A stretch of DNA of 64,000 nucleotides from Granulicella sp. S190 (GCF_009766095.1 NZ_LMUD01000039.1:222563-286562); one strand, 5' to 3'. Shown: positions 36,896 through 46,619, numbered from the stretch's first letter. A program made the numbers and translations. The notes: generated from the letters alone by a model not told the origin.

Positions 36896-38089
36896 ATGTC
36901 TTCGCATAACCAAATCGTCTTCTTCGACACCACCCTCCGCGACGGGGAGCAGTCACCTGGCTGCACCATGCACCACGACGAAAAACTCCGCATGGCCCAC
37001 CAGCTGGCAAGCCTCGGCGTCGACGTTCTCGAAGCAGGCTTCGCCATCGCGAGTCAGGGTGACTCCGACTCCATCCGCATGATCGCCCGTGAGGTGCGAG
37101 GCCCGCGCATCGCCTCCCTCGCCCGCTGCAAACGCGAGGATATCGAGGCCGCCGCACGCTCTATCGAACCCGCCGAGAAGGCTCGTATCCACACCTTTCT
37201 CGCCTCCTCAGACTTGCACCTCGAAGCCAAACTCAAAATCACCCGCGCCGAAGCACTCGATCAGGCCGCCGAGTCCGTTCGTCTCGCCCGCACCTTCGCC
37301 GACGACGTCGAGTTCTCCGCCGAAGATGCCACCCGCACCGATCCTGACTTTCTCATCAAAATTGTAACCGTCGCAGTCCAGGCCGGCGCGACCACTATCA
37401 ACATTCCCGACACGGTCGGCTACACCACGCCCGACGAGTACGCTGCAACCTTCCGCATGCTCATAGAAAAAGTCCCGGGCCTCGCCGGAGTCGATGGGAA
37501 AGACGATGTCATCCTCTCCACCCACTGCCACAACGATCTCGGCATGGCAGTAGCCAACACCCTGGCGGGCATCCACGCCGGCGCCCGTCAGGCCGAATGC
37601 ACCATCAACGGCATCGGCGAGCGCGCCGGGAATGCAGCCCTTGAAGAGATCGCCGCCGCCCTCATGGTTCGTCGCGACAAGCTTCCCTACACCAACAACA
37701 TCAAGTTGAACCAGCTCTACCCTACCAGCCAGATGCTGGCCGAGTTCATCAGCTTCGGCTGCTCCCCCAACAAGGCAGTCGTTGGAGCCAACGCCTTCGC
37801 GCACGAGTCCGGCATCCACCAGCATGGAATGATGGCCAACCCACTCACCTACGAGATCATGACGCCGGAGTCGGTCGGCGTCCCCTCAACCAACATGGTG
37901 CTTGGCAAACACAGCGGCCGCCGTCTTCTCGAGCAGCGCCTTACCGAACTGGGTCACAAGCTCACACGCAGCCAGCTTGATGAGGTCTACCACCGCTTCA
38001 CTGAACTCGCTGACCGCAAAAAATCCATCTATGACCAGGATCTCCTCGGCCTCCTGCAGCCCGACAAGTCCGCCGTCATCACGCACTAG
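36896..38089 (+). CDS. leuA: 2-isopropylmalate synthase, short form without regulatory domain
   Basis: The 397-residue protein is taken from ATG 36896; ATG 36863 would add 11 residues without improving the ribosome site. The DRE-TIM barrel is complete: FFDTTLRDGEQSPGC, STHCHNDLGMAVANTLAGI with the metal HxH, ECTINGIGERAGNAALEE, and HESGIHQHGMMANPLTYE. It condenses acetyl-CoA with 2-ketoisovalerate, the first step of leucine synthesis. The sequence stops after RKKSIYDQDLLGLLQ, so the roughly 120-residue C-terminal leucine-binding domain of full-length LeuA (about 510 residues) is absent. Feedback inhibition by leucine through that domain is therefore not possible. First gene of the cluster, divergent from a LysR gene. 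Confidence 0.92.
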   Translation: MSSHNQIVFFDTTLRDGEQSPGCTMHHDEKLRMAHQLASLGVDVLEAGFAIASQGDSDSIRMIAREVRGPRIASLARCKREDIEAAARSIEPAEKARIHTFLASSDLHLEAKLKITRAEALDQAAESVRLARTFADDVEFSAEDATRTDPDFLIKIVTVAVQAGATTINIPDTVGYTTPDEYAATFRMLIEKVPGLAGVDGKDDVILSTHCHNDLGMAVANTLAGIHAGARQAECTINGIGERAGNAALEEIAAALMVRRDKLPYTNNIKLNQLYPTSQMLAEFISFGCSPNKAVVGANAFAHESGIHQHGMMANPLTYEIMTPESVGVPSTNMVLGKHSGRRLLEQRLTELGHKLTRSQLDEVYHRFTELADRKKSIYDQDLLGLLQPDKSAVITH

Positions 38090-38112
38090 ACCACGCAAAA
38101 GGAACGAGCGTT

Positions 38113-39222
38113 ATGCGCCTCAAAATTGCAGTCCTCGCCGGTGACGGCATCGGCCCCGAAGTCACCCGTCAGGCAACGAACATTCTCCGCGCAGTCGCCG
38201 AGCTCGGCGGACACGAGTTCACCTTCGTCGAAGGTCTCATCGGTGGCATCGCCATCACCGAGACCGGTTCGCCGCTCCCTACCGCCACACTCGACGCTGC
38301 GTTGGAGTGCGACGCCGTTCTCCTCGGTGCAGTCGGGGATAACAAGTTCAACGCATTAACACCGGACAAGCGCCCCGAAGCCGGCCTTCTACAAATCCGC
38401 CAGGCTCTGGGCGGCTTCGCCAATCTGCGTCCGTCCATCGCCTATGCCGCGCTCAGCGAGAGTTCCCCGCTAAGGCCCGAAGTCACCAAAGACGTTGATA
38501 TCCTCTTCGTTCGCGAGCTTCTCGGCGGTCTCTACTTCGGTGCCCCGCGCTGGTGGGACCGCGAGAGCAACGAGGCCATCAACACCATGCGTTACACCCG
38601 CGACGAGATCGTCCGTGTAGCCCGCATCGCCTTCGAGCTTGCAGCTAACCGCCGCAAAAAGGTGACCTCTGTCGACAAAGCGAACGTCCTCGAGGTCTCG
38701 CAGCTCTGGAGAGCTACCGTCACCGAAGTCGCAAAAGACTATCCCTCCGTCACGCTCGAACATCAGCTCGTCGATTCCATGGCAATGCACATTATGAACA
38801 TCCCCCGGAACTTCGACGTGGTTCTCACTGAAAACCTCTTCGGCGACATCCTCTCCGATGAAGCCGGAGTCATTACGGGATCGCTCGGCATGCTCCCCTC
38901 CGCCACCATCGGCGGCGCGGTCAACCTTTACGAGCCCGTCCACGGCAGCGCACCCGACATCGCCGGAACTGGCAAGGCCAACCCACTGGGCGCGATCCTC
39001 ACCGCCGCGATGATCCTTCGTCACTCCGCCAACCTCGACCAAGATGCAAAGGCCGTCGAGCAAGCGGTCCACAAGGTACTCAACGCAGGCTACCGCACCG
39101 CAGACATCGCACGCGGCCAGCAGCCCGGACAGATGCCCGTCAGTACCCAGGAGATGGGCAAGCTCGTCCATCAGGCCCTTGCCGAGTCCATCGACCGCCG
39201 ACAGGCCATGCACGCCGTATGA
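38113..39222 (+). CDS. leuB: 3-isopropylmalate dehydrogenase
   Basis: The 369-residue protein starts at ATG 38113, 23 bp after leuA, with AAAGGAACG upstream. It has the IPMDH pattern: IAVLAGDGIGPEV-like opening, ECDAVLLGAVGDNKFN, VRELLGGLYFGAPRWWDRES, and the metal-binding DVVLTENLFGDILSDEAG. The NAD-binding region GSAPDIAGTGKANPLGAIL is intact. It oxidatively decarboxylates 3-isopropylmalate with NAD in the cytoplasm. Its stop overlaps the start of the next small gene (ATGA at 39219-39222), evidence for translational coupling. Confidence 0.95.
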   Translation: MRLKIAVLAGDGIGPEVTRQATNILRAVAELGGHEFTFVEGLIGGIAITETGSPLPTATLDAALECDAVLLGAVGDNKFNALTPDKRPEAGLLQIRQALGGFANLRPSIAYAALSESSPLRPEVTKDVDILFVRELLGGLYFGAPRWWDRESNEAINTMRYTRDEIVRVARIAFELAANRRKKVTSVDKANVLEVSQLWRATVTEVAKDYPSVTLEHQLVDSMAMHIMNIPRNFDVVLTENLFGDILSDEAGVITGSLGMLPSATIGGAVNLYEPVHGSAPDIAGTGKANPLGAILTAAMILRHSANLDQDAKAVEQAVHKVLNAGYRTADIARGQQPGQMPVSTQEMGKLVHQALAESIDRRQAMHAV

Positions 39223-39401
39223 CTCGTTGGTTTCAGATCAAAGCGGTCCTTATCAACTGCGGCATCGCTGCTGCCCTCATCTATCGGTACTGGACCGGCA
39301 CACCTCTGCTCATCATCGCTATCGTCGCCGTCATCCTCTTTCCGCTCGCAAACGTAATGATGGCCATCACCGCGAAACAACAGCCGAATCGAAGCAGATA
39401 G
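39219..39401 (+). CDS. Small membrane protein of unknown function in the leu operon
   Basis: The 60-residue protein starts at ATG 39219, overlapping the leuB stop by four bases. Two hydrophobic stretches (VLINCGIAAALIYRYW; LLIIAIVAVILFPLANVMM) are separated by a short turn and followed by a basic tail, so a two-helix membrane hairpin is predicted. It is not a known leucine-pathway component. The overlap with leuB and the short gap to the next gene make it a genuine operon member. Function unknown. Confidence 0.75.
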   Translation: MTRWFQIKAVLINCGIAAALIYRYWTGTPLLIIAIVAVILFPLANVMMAITAKQQPNRSR

Positions 39402-39408
39402 ATAATCA

Positions 39409-40122
39409 GTGACTCGCTCTCTCCAACTCGCTGCTGCTCTCCTTCTCGCTCTACCAGGAACGATGACGCACGCCCACGCCCAGATCTCTTCGCCGCAGAT
39501 CAAAAGAGACAAGAAGCAGCCCAAAGAAAACCTCGAGTGGCTCTGGCAGTACGGACCGCCACCCGCCGAAGGCCGCGAGAATCAACTCGTCCTCGACCCG
39601 CGCTTCCGTCCTTTTCTTGCGCAATACCTCACCGCCCCGCAGACCTTCTGGGGCAATCCGAAGACCGGCTACAAAACCCTCGACGAAACCGCTCTCGACT
39701 TCCTCTCGGTCCCCGACAAGGTCATCGCCGACGACAATCGCTATCTCACCATTACTGGCTGCGTCTTCCGCTTCTGTCCGTCACGCGGCTTGCTATGGGT
39801 CGACCTCAACGGCCCGCATCCCCTCGTCGTCTTCGCCGCTATCGACTGGATCAAAGACAGCAAGGTCCCCAGCGAACCCGACGCCGAATACACCCTTTGG
39901 ATCTTCTCCAATCACCCCATCGACTCCGAGCATCTCCCCCCGGCTTTTGTTCACAGTGTCGCCCGCTGGACTGCGAAACCCACGACGGGAAGCACCGTGA
40001 TTCAGCAGATTCGCAACGCCATCCTCGTCGATCCCGACGGCTCTCCGCATCCCATCGCGGCCTCCACCACCGGCGCCAACACCTTCACCGTTCCCCTCAA
40101 CCAGCAAAAGGCACAGCAATGA
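39409..40122 (+). CDS. Secreted protein of unknown function inside the leu operon
   Basis: The 237-residue protein starts at GTG 39409 and has a signal peptide ending THAHAQ. The mature part includes [40 protein letters not shown], and a compact domain with two cysteines ([19 protein letters not shown]) that could form a disulfide. No family is recognised. Its stop overlaps the leuC ATG (40119) by four bases, so a periplasmic protein is translated within a cytoplasmic amino-acid operon. Confidence 0.8.
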   Translation: MTRSLQLAAALLLALPGTMTHAHAQISSPQIKRDKKQPKENLEWLWQYGPPPAEGRENQLVLDPRFRPFLAQYLTAPQTFWGNPKTGYKTLDETALDFLSVPDKVIADDNRYLTITGCVFRFCPSRGLLWVDLNGPHPLVVFAAIDWIKDSKVPSEPDAEYTLWIFSNHPIDSEHLPPAFVHSVARWTAKPTTGSTVIQQIRNAILVDPDGSPHPIAASTTGANTFTVPLNQQKAQQ

Positions 40123-41582
40123 CCGCACCTCTCGAAAAATCCCCGAAGACCCTCTTCGAAAAAGTCTGGCAGCAGCATCTCGTCGCGGAGCCTGCTGGTG
40201 AGCCCTCGCTCCTCTACATCGACCTGCATCTCGTCCACGAGGTCACCAGCCCGCAGGCCTTCGATGGCCTCCGCATGACCGGCCGCAAGCTCCGCCGCCC
40301 AGACCGTACCGTTGCCACGGTGGACCACAACGTCCCCACCAGCAGCATCGAAGACCGTCTCCACATCGTCGACCAGATCGCCTCGAAGCAGATCGAAGCG
40401 CTGCGAAAAAACTGCGCAGACTTCGGCGTCGAACTCTACGACGTCCAATCTCCCAATCAAGGCATCGTCCACATCATCGGCCCTGAACTAGGCATCACCA
40501 AACCCGGCATGACCATCGTCTGCGGCGACTCCCACACCAGCACCCACGGAGCCTTTGGCGCGCTGGCCTTCGGCATCGGCACCAGCGAAGTCGAGCACGT
40601 CATGGCCACCCAGACCCTGCCTCAGGACAAGCCAAAAACCCTCCGCATCAACGTCGAAGGCGAACTTCCGCTCGGCGTCACCGCAAAAGACATCGTCCTC
40701 CACATCATCGGCGAGATCGGCACTGCGGGAGCCACCGGCTATGTCGTCGAATACGCCGGCTCCGCCATTCGCGCCCTCTCCATGGAAGGCCGCATGACCG
40801 TCTGCAACATGAGCATCGAAGCCGGAGCCAGGGCCGGCATGATCGCCCCCGATGCCACGACCTTCGCCTACCTGAAAGGTCGCCGCTTCTCTCCATCAGC
40901 CGTGAGCCAAGATGGAAAACCCGCCGAATGGGATGAAGCCGTCGCCCACTGGTCGCAGCTTGGAACCGACCAAGGGGCAATCTTCGATCGCGAACTGACC
41001 ATCAACGCAGCGGACATCACTCCAACCGTAAGCTGGGGCACATCACCAGGCATGGTCGTCGGCGTAAAGAGCACCGTTCCCCTCGCCGATCCCACAGCAA
41101 GCGAGGCCGACCAGAAGGCCTTCGAGCGCGCCCTCGAGTACATGGGCCTTCACGCTGGCGAGCCTATCGAAGAGATCAGGATCGACCGCGCCTTCATCGG
41201 CTCCTGCACCAACGCGCGCATTGAAGACCTTCGCGCCGCTGCCTCTGTCGTTCGCGGCTACCACGTCTCAACGTCCGTCCGAGCGATGGTCGTCCCCGGT
41301 TCCCAGGCGGTCAAGGCGCAGGCAGAAAAAGAAGGTCTCGACAAAGTCTTCACCGAGGCAGGCTTCGACTGGCGCGAACCCGGCTGCAGCATGTGTCTCG
41401 GCATGAACCCCGACATCCTCGCCCCGGGCGAACGCTGCGCCTCAACCTCGAATCGTAACTTCGAAGGACGTCAGGGCCGTGGCGGACGCACCCATCTTGT
41501 CTCGCCTGTGATGGCCGCTGCCGCCGCCATCACAGGCCACTTCACCGACATCCGCACCTGGCAGTTCAAGGAGGCAAACTAA
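40119..41582 (+). CDS. leuC: 3-isopropylmalate dehydratase large subunit
   Basis: The 487-residue protein starts at ATG 40119, which overlaps the preceding stop; the open frame extends much further upstream but only as a shadow of the secreted-protein gene. The aconitase-family 4Fe-4S ligands are present in [13 protein letters not shown] and [11 protein letters not shown]. Other conserved blocks are [27 protein letters not shown] and [16 protein letters not shown]. With LeuD it isomerises 2-isopropylmalate to 3-isopropylmalate. The stop TAA overlaps leuD (TAATG), so the two subunits are coupled. Confidence 0.95.
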   Translation: MTAPLEKSPKTLFEKVWQQHLVAEPAGEPSLLYIDLHLVHEVTSPQAFDGLRMTGRKLRRPDRTVATVDHNVPTSSIEDRLHIVDQIASKQIEALRKNCADFGVELYDVQSPNQGIVHIIGPELGITKPGMTIVCGDSHTSTHGAFGALAFGIGTSEVEHVMATQTLPQDKPKTLRINVEGELPLGVTAKDIVLHIIGEIGTAGATGYVVEYAGSAIRALSMEGRMTVCNMSIEAGARAGMIAPDATTFAYLKGRRFSPSAVSQDGKPAEWDEAVAHWSQLGTDQGAIFDRELTINAADITPTVSWGTSPGMVVGVKSTVPLADPTASEADQKAFERALEYMGLHAGEPIEEIRIDRAFIGSCTNARIEDLRAAASVVRGYHVSTSVRAMVVPGSQAVKAQAEKEGLDKVFTEAGFDWREPGCSMCLGMNPDILAPGERCASTSNRNFEGRQGRGGRTHLVSPVMAAAAAITGHFTDIRTWQFKEAN

Positions 41583-42217
41583 TGCATCCCATCAATCTTC
41601 TGGCCAGCCACGCCGTTCCCCTCGACCGCCCCAACGTCGACACCGACCAGATCATCCCCAAGCAGTTTCTCAAGCGTATCGAGCGCACCGGCTACGGCGA
41701 CTTCCTCTTCTACGACTGGCGCCGCATTCAGGAGGGCCCACACACAGGCGAGCCCGATCCCGGCTTCGTCCTCAACAAGCATCATCACAAGGGCGCGAAG
41801 ATCCTCATCGCCGGAAAAAACTTCGGATGCGGCAGCTCTCGCGAGCACGCCGCCTGGGCTCTTACCGACTTTGGCTTCCTCGCCGTCATCGCCCCCAGCT
41901 TCGCAGACATCTTCTTCTCCAACGCCGGCAAAAATGGCATGATCCTAGTCCGCCTCTCCGAAGCCGATGTGCAGACGCTGATGGAGCGATCTGAAAAAAA
42001 TCCTGCGCACAAGATCTCCATCAACCTCGAAGCCCAGACCCTCACCGACGACCAGGGATTCAGCTCTCACTTCGACATCGACCCATTCCGCAAATACTGT
42101 TTGCTGAATGGCCTCGACGACATCGGCCTCACCCTGCGCCACGAATCCGAGCTCGACGCCTTCGAAATCAAACATGACGCCGAGTTCTGGATGAACCCCA
42201 GACCCACTGCTGCTTGA
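41582..42217 (+). CDS. leuD: 3-isopropylmalate dehydratase small subunit
   Basis: The 211-residue protein starts at ATG 41582 in the TAATG overlap with leuC. It has the small-subunit swivel domain with VDTDQIIPKQFLKRIERTGYG and GKNFGCGSSREHAAWALTDFG, the loop that closes over the substrate. Length is normal for LeuD. It acts as a heterodimer with LeuC in the cytoplasm. ilvD follows 50 bp later. Confidence 0.95.
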   Translation: MHPINLLASHAVPLDRPNVDTDQIIPKQFLKRIERTGYGDFLFYDWRRIQEGPHTGEPDPGFVLNKHHHKGAKILIAGKNFGCGSSREHAAWALTDFGFLAVIAPSFADIFFSNAGKNGMILVRLSEADVQTLMERSEKNPAHKISINLEAQTLTDDQGFSSHFDIDPFRKYCLLNGLDDIGLTLRHESELDAFEIKHDAEFWMNPRPTAA

Positions 42218-42267
42218 CTCACGCTAACCCGCTGACTCGCTAACCAGCTCCTCTGAAAGGCTGCATT

Positions 42268-43965
42268 TTGAGCAACGAAATCAATCCGAAGAAAAACTCC
42301 ATCGTCCTGACCGAAGGCCCAAGCCGCGCCGCAGCGCGCTCTTACTTTCGCAGCGTCGGCTTCACCAAGGAAGACCTGCACAAGCCCATCATCGGCATCG
42401 CCAACACCTGGACCGAGATCGGCCCCTGCAACTTCCACCTGCGCAAAGTCGCCGAGGCCGTCAAGCAAGGCGTCCGCGAGGCCGGCGGCACACCGATGGA
42501 GTTCAACACCGTCACCATTCACGACGGCATCACCATGGGCACGCAAGGCATGAAGGCCTCGCTGATCTCCCGCGAAGTCATCGCCGACTCCATCGAGCTC
42601 GTCGCCCGCGGTAACTCCTTCGACGGCATCGTCTGCATCGCCGGCTGCGACAAGAACATGCCCGCAGCCATCATGGCCCTCGCCCGGCTCGATATCCCCG
42701 GCCTCATGCTCTATGGCGGCAGCATCGCCCCCGGCTCACTCAAGCAGGCCGACGGTACCACCAAAGAGATCACCATCCTTCAGGTCTTCGAAGGCATGGG
42801 CGCACACGCCGCTGGAAAGATCAACGACGACGAGCTCGAAGCCCTCGAAGCCTCCGCCTGTCCCGGCCCCGGAGCCTGCGGCGGCCAGTTTACCGCCAAC
42901 ACCATGGCGATGGCCGGCGAGTTCCTCGGTATCTCTCCCATGATGATCACCGGCGTCCCCGCCATGTCACCCGAAAAGCATGAGGCCTCCCGCCAGGCTG
43001 GCCGCCTCGTCATGGACCTCGCCCGCGCTGGCCTCACCCCGCGCAAGATCGTCACCCGCCAGTCCATCGACAACGCCATCGCCGCCGTCGCCGCCTCGGG
43101 CGGAAGCACCAACGCCGTCCTTCACCTCATCGCCATCGCGCACGAGTTCGACATTCCGCTCACCATGGAAGACTTCGACCGCATCTCCGAGCACACGCCC
43201 TTCATCTGCGACCTCTCCCCCGGCGGCAAGTATGCTGCGAAGGACTATCAGGAGGCAGGCGGCTCGCGCCTTCTCGCACAGCGTCTCATCGAAAAGGGAC
43301 TCCTAAAAGGTGACAGCATCACCGTCACCGGCAAAACGCTCGCCGAAGAGGCCGCGCTCGCTGTCGAAACTCCGGGCCAGCCCGTCATTCGCACCTGGGA
43401 TAACGCTCTCAAACCCACCGGCGGCCTCGTCATCATGCGCGGCAACCTCGCCCCTGATGGAGCGGTGATCAAGGTCGCCGGCCACGAACGCATCCACCAC
43501 ACTGGCACCGCGCGCGTCTTCGAATCCGAGGACGACTGCCACGCCGCCGTCGAAGCCGGAAAGATCAACCCTAACGACGTCCTCGTCATTCGTTACGAAG
43601 GTCCACGCGGCGGCCCAGGCATGCGCGAGATGCTCGCCGTCACCGCCGCCATCAAAGGTATCCCAGCCCTCTCAGAGACCGTAGCTCTCCTCACCGACGG
43701 CCGCTTCTCCGGAGCCACTCGCGGCCTGATGGCTGGCCACGTAGCCCCCGAAGCTCAACTGGGCGGCCCCATCGCCGCCGTCCACGAAGGCGACACCATC
43801 ACCTTCGACATCCCCAACCGCAAACTAACGCTCAACGTCCCCGAAGCAGAAATCGACAAACGCCTCGCAGCATGGAAGGCCCCCGAACCCCGCTTCAAAC
43901 GCGGCGTCTTCGCCAAGTATGCCAACTCAGTAAGCAGCGCGTCAGAGGGTGCGGTAACCACTTAA
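42268..43965 (+). CDS. ilvD: Dihydroxy-acid dehydratase
   Basis: The 565-residue protein starts at TTG 42268 after GAAAGG. Iron-sulfur ligands are visible in VCIAGCDKNMPA and ACPGPGACGGQFTANTM, and the active-site region TDGRFSGATRGLMAGHV is complete. It removes water from 2,3-dihydroxy-isovalerate and 2,3-dihydroxy-3-methylvalerate, the last shared step of valine and isoleucine synthesis. It lies directly after leuD. Leucine codons here are mostly CTC, in contrast to the CTG-rich ilvC further down. Confidence 0.95.
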   Translation: MSNEINPKKNSIVLTEGPSRAAARSYFRSVGFTKEDLHKPIIGIANTWTEIGPCNFHLRKVAEAVKQGVREAGGTPMEFNTVTIHDGITMGTQGMKASLISREVIADSIELVARGNSFDGIVCIAGCDKNMPAAIMALARLDIPGLMLYGGSIAPGSLKQADGTTKEITILQVFEGMGAHAAGKINDDELEALEASACPGPGACGGQFTANTMAMAGEFLGISPMMITGVPAMSPEKHEASRQAGRLVMDLARAGLTPRKIVTRQSIDNAIAAVAASGGSTNAVLHLIAIAHEFDIPLTMEDFDRISEHTPFICDLSPGGKYAAKDYQEAGGSRLLAQRLIEKGLLKGDSITVTGKTLAEEAALAVETPGQPVIRTWDNALKPTGGLVIMRGNLAPDGAVIKVAGHERIHHTGTARVFESEDDCHAAVEAGKINPNDVLVIRYEGPRGGPGMREMLAVTAAIKGIPALSETVALLTDGRFSGATRGLMAGHVAPEAQLGGPIAAVHEGDTITFDIPNRKLTLNVPEAEIDKRLAAWKAPEPRFKRGVFAKYANSVSSASEGAVTT

Positions 43966-44023
43966 TTTTCTCATTGCACCTTTGGCAACTTGGACCAAAC
44001 CAAATCTGTAAGAGGTAACTACC

Positions 44024-45787
44024 ATGTCGAAGACAAGCAGTTCCAATGCGAATCACCCGCAACTCACCGGAGCAGAAATCATCTGGGCCACCCTCGTCGG
44101 CGAGGGCGTGGACAAAGTATTCGGCTATCCAGGCGGAGCCATCCTCCCCGCCTACGACGCGCTGCGCAAGTTCCCGATTCACCATATCCTCGTGCGGCAC
44201 GAGCAGGGCGCGTCGCACATGGCTGACGGCTACGCGCGCGCTTCGGGAAAGGTCGGCGTCTGCATTGCCACGAGTGGACCCGGCGCTACAAATCTGGTCA
44301 CCGGCATAGCAACAGCGATGCTCGACTCGATTCCCATCGTCTGCATCACCGGCCAGGTTGGCTCAAAAGTGCTCGGCTCCGATGCGTTTCAGGAAGTCGA
44401 CATCACGGGCATTACTCTACCCATCACCAAGCACAACTACCTCGTTACGCGCGCCGAAGACATCGCACCAACACTACGCGAAGCCTTTCAGGTCGCGACC
44501 AATGGTCGCCCCGGGCCAGTGTTAATCGACATCACAAAAGACGCGCAGCAGAACAGCGCGGCATTCAACTTTGAAGCGGCCGCACCTGCGGCTTATCGTC
44601 CGCACCCTATGCTGCAGGCGGAGTCCTCTTCGATTCAACAGGCCATCGAGCTCATTCAACAAGCGAAGCGGCCAGTCATCCTCGCAGGACACGGCATCAC
44701 GCAGTCAGGTGCAGAGGCGCAAGTTCTAGCCTTCGCCGAACGTCAGCAGATCCCCGTTGCCAGCACTCTGCTTGGCCTTGGAGCCTTCCCGACGTATCAT
44801 CCGCTCTCGCTCGGCATGATGGGAATGCATGGCGAATCATGGGTCAATAACGCCATTCAGCAAGCCGATCTTCTGCTTGCTTTCGGGATGCGGTTCGATG
44901 ATCGCGTAACCGGAAACCTCGCGCACTATGCGCCTAACGCGAAGAAGATCCACATCGAGATTGACCCGTCGGAGATCAACAAGAACGTGAAGGCTGACGT
45001 TGCTTTGATTGGTGATCTACGCGAGACGCTCGAGTTGTTGCTGCCCTTGCTGCCCAAGAATTCCGATACAAGTTGGATCGCAGAGGTCAACGCGATGAAG
45101 GGCGATGCTGCCGTACGTGACATCATCAATCTGCCTGATAATGGCCATCTCTATGCCGCTCATGTCATCAACGACATATGGCGCGAGGCTCTCGATGCAG
45201 GGCGGCTCGCGCAGACCATCATCGTTACAGATGTCGGCCAGCACCAGATGTGGGAGGCACAGTACTACAAGCATGATTCGCCACGTTCGCTGATCACCAG
45301 CGGAGGCCTTGGAACGATGGGATTTGCGCTGCCTGCTGCGATTGGCGCGAAGGTCGCTTGTCCTGAGAAAGATGTTTGGGTGATCGCCGGTGACGGTGGT
45401 TTTCAGATGACTGCTTCGGAGCTTTCGACCATTGTTCAAGAGGGTTTGGCGATCAATATTGCCGTGATTAATAACGGCTTTCTGGGGATGGTTCGGCAGT
45501 GGCAGGAGGCATTTTATGAGAAGAACTACGCTGCTTCGCCGATTCTCTCGCCTGATTTTGTGAAGCTGGCTGGAGCGCATGGCATTGACGGCGCACACGT
45601 CAGCGTTCGCAAAGACGTAACCCCTACGGTTACGAAAGCGCGGACCAGCGGAAAGGCTTTTCTTATCAACTTCCAGGTGGAAAAAGAGGATGGGGTTTAT
45701 CCGATGATTGCTCCCGGGGCGGCTCTTCATGAGATGGTGCGACGGCCTGCGAGTGACCCGCTTCTTGAGACGGCGGAGGATGAATAA
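44024..45787 (+). CDS. ilvB: Acetolactate synthase large subunit
   Basis: The 587-residue protein starts at ATG 44024 behind AGAGG. Thiamine-diphosphate enzyme motifs are complete: VFGYPGGAILPAYDAL, the proton-relay glutamate in VRHEQGASHMADGYAR, a central FAD domain (SLGMMGMHGESWVNNAI), and the TPP/magnesium motif GDGGFQMTASELSTIVQEGL with INNGFLGMVRQWQ. It joins two pyruvates, or pyruvate and 2-ketobutyrate, into acetohydroxy acids. It needs the small subunit IlvN, encoded about 830 bp downstream with an unrelated secreted gene between. Confidence 0.95.
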   Translation: MSKTSSSNANHPQLTGAEIIWATLVGEGVDKVFGYPGGAILPAYDALRKFPIHHILVRHEQGASHMADGYARASGKVGVCIATSGPGATNLVTGIATAMLDSIPIVCITGQVGSKVLGSDAFQEVDITGITLPITKHNYLVTRAEDIAPTLREAFQVATNGRPGPVLIDITKDAQQNSAAFNFEAAAPAAYRPHPMLQAESSSIQQAIELIQQAKRPVILAGHGITQSGAEAQVLAFAERQQIPVASTLLGLGAFPTYHPLSLGMMGMHGESWVNNAIQQADLLLAFGMRFDDRVTGNLAHYAPNAKKIHIEIDPSEINKNVKADVALIGDLRETLELLLPLLPKNSDTSWIAEVNAMKGDAAVRDIINLPDNGHLYAAHVINDIWREALDAGRLAQTIIVTDVGQHQMWEAQYYKHDSPRSLITSGGLGTMGFALPAAIGAKVACPEKDVWVIAGDGGFQMTASELSTIVQEGLAINIAVINNGFLGMVRQWQEAFYEKNYAASPILSPDFVKLAGAHGIDGAHVSVRKDVTPTVTKARTSGKAFLINFQVEKEDGVYPMIAPGAALHEMVRRPASDPLLETAEDE

Positions 45788-45888
45788 TTTTCCTCTTTCG
45801 CAGAAAAAAATCTGGCGGATGGTGGAGGGCAAAATATCTCTATTTTCCTTTGTTTTTGAGGGGTGTTTTGGAAAAACGGTGTTTCACA

Positions 45889-45938
45889 ACGTGGTTTTTT
45901 GCTGGTGCGAACGTGGTGGATTGTGTGGCTGACGTGGT
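45889..45938. repeat. Three direct ACGTGGT repeats at about two helical turns
   Basis: ACGTGGT occurs at 45889-45895, 45911-45917 and 45932-45938, with starts 22 and 21 bp apart, so all three lie on one face of the helix. They sit in the 248-bp gap between ilvB and the secreted gene at 46036. A cooperative DNA-binding site is possible. No clear terminator lies in this gap. Confidence 0.45.
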
Positions 45939-46035
45939 GCTGTAGCAACCTGTTTTTGACGCTCGAAAGATACGCCAGCTTTTTCAAATTTATTTTTTCC
46001 CGGCAGCGGCTGGGAGCTTCCAGAGAGAGGACACG

Positions 46036-46593
46036 ATGCCAAATCCAGTCAAGGCCGTGAAGGATAGCAGCTTCGTACGCATGCGATCTGCGCGGTTGCT
46101 CGCATGCGCCCTGTTCGCGGCGTTCGCAGCGTTCTCAGCAGGGGTAGCGCCTGCAGCCAGTTCGGCTCAGAGTGCCCAGCCCTCTGACCCAGCTAAACCG
46201 CCCCAACCACTGCAGATTCACATCAAAGTCATCAACGCGACTACCAATCAGCCCATCACGGACGAGAGGTTGAACGTTGCTCTCCGCGAGGATCAGGTCG
46301 GGTCCGTCGCCATGGGCACCGACAAGAAGGGGATCATTCTCGTCGACCTAAAGGACGCAACCATCGTCCGCATCCTCTCGAACATGTATGCGGACTGCCG
46401 ACCACGGGGCGAGCTCTATACCAACTACCGGGTCGAGATCATCGTGAGTACCGGAATTACGACGGGCAATCTCTGCAGCAGTACGAGCGTTCCTGCGAAT
46501 CCGGGTGAGCTGGTCCTCTATGAAGTTCCCAAGACCTACATTCGCAAGTACCCTCACCCGCCGGTAGACACGTTGCCTCACAATCCGAACTAG
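46036..46593 (+). CDS. Secreted protein of unknown function between ilvB and ilvN
   Basis: The 185-residue protein starts at ATG 46036 behind AGAGAGG. A signal sequence (ARLLACALFAAFAAFSAGVA) follows a basic head, then a Pro-rich linker (PSDPAKPPQPLQIHIKV). The rest looks like a small beta-rich domain (INATTNQPITDERLNVALR; GIILVDLKDATIVRILSNMY), with two cysteines in NMYADC and TGNLCSS. It recalls transthyretin-like or carboxypeptidase-regulatory folds, but no family is firm. The gap to ilvN is only 26 bp, so it is probably co-transcribed with it. Confidence 0.75.
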   Translation: MPNPVKAVKDSSFVRMRSARLLACALFAAFAAFSAGVAPAASSAQSAQPSDPAKPPQPLQIHIKVINATTNQPITDERLNVALREDQVGSVAMGTDKKGIILVDLKDATIVRILSNMYADCRPRGELYTNYRVEIIVSTGITTGNLCSSTSVPANPGELVLYEVPKTYIRKYPHPPVDTLPHNPN

Positions 46594-46619
46594 AACGTAG
46601 AAACTGTTGAAAGGCACAC

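Noticed and set aside
39537..40118. Upstream extension of the leuC frame
   Set aside because: It is Arg/Pro-rich and overlaps the secreted-protein gene in another frame; leuC homology begins at ATG 40119.
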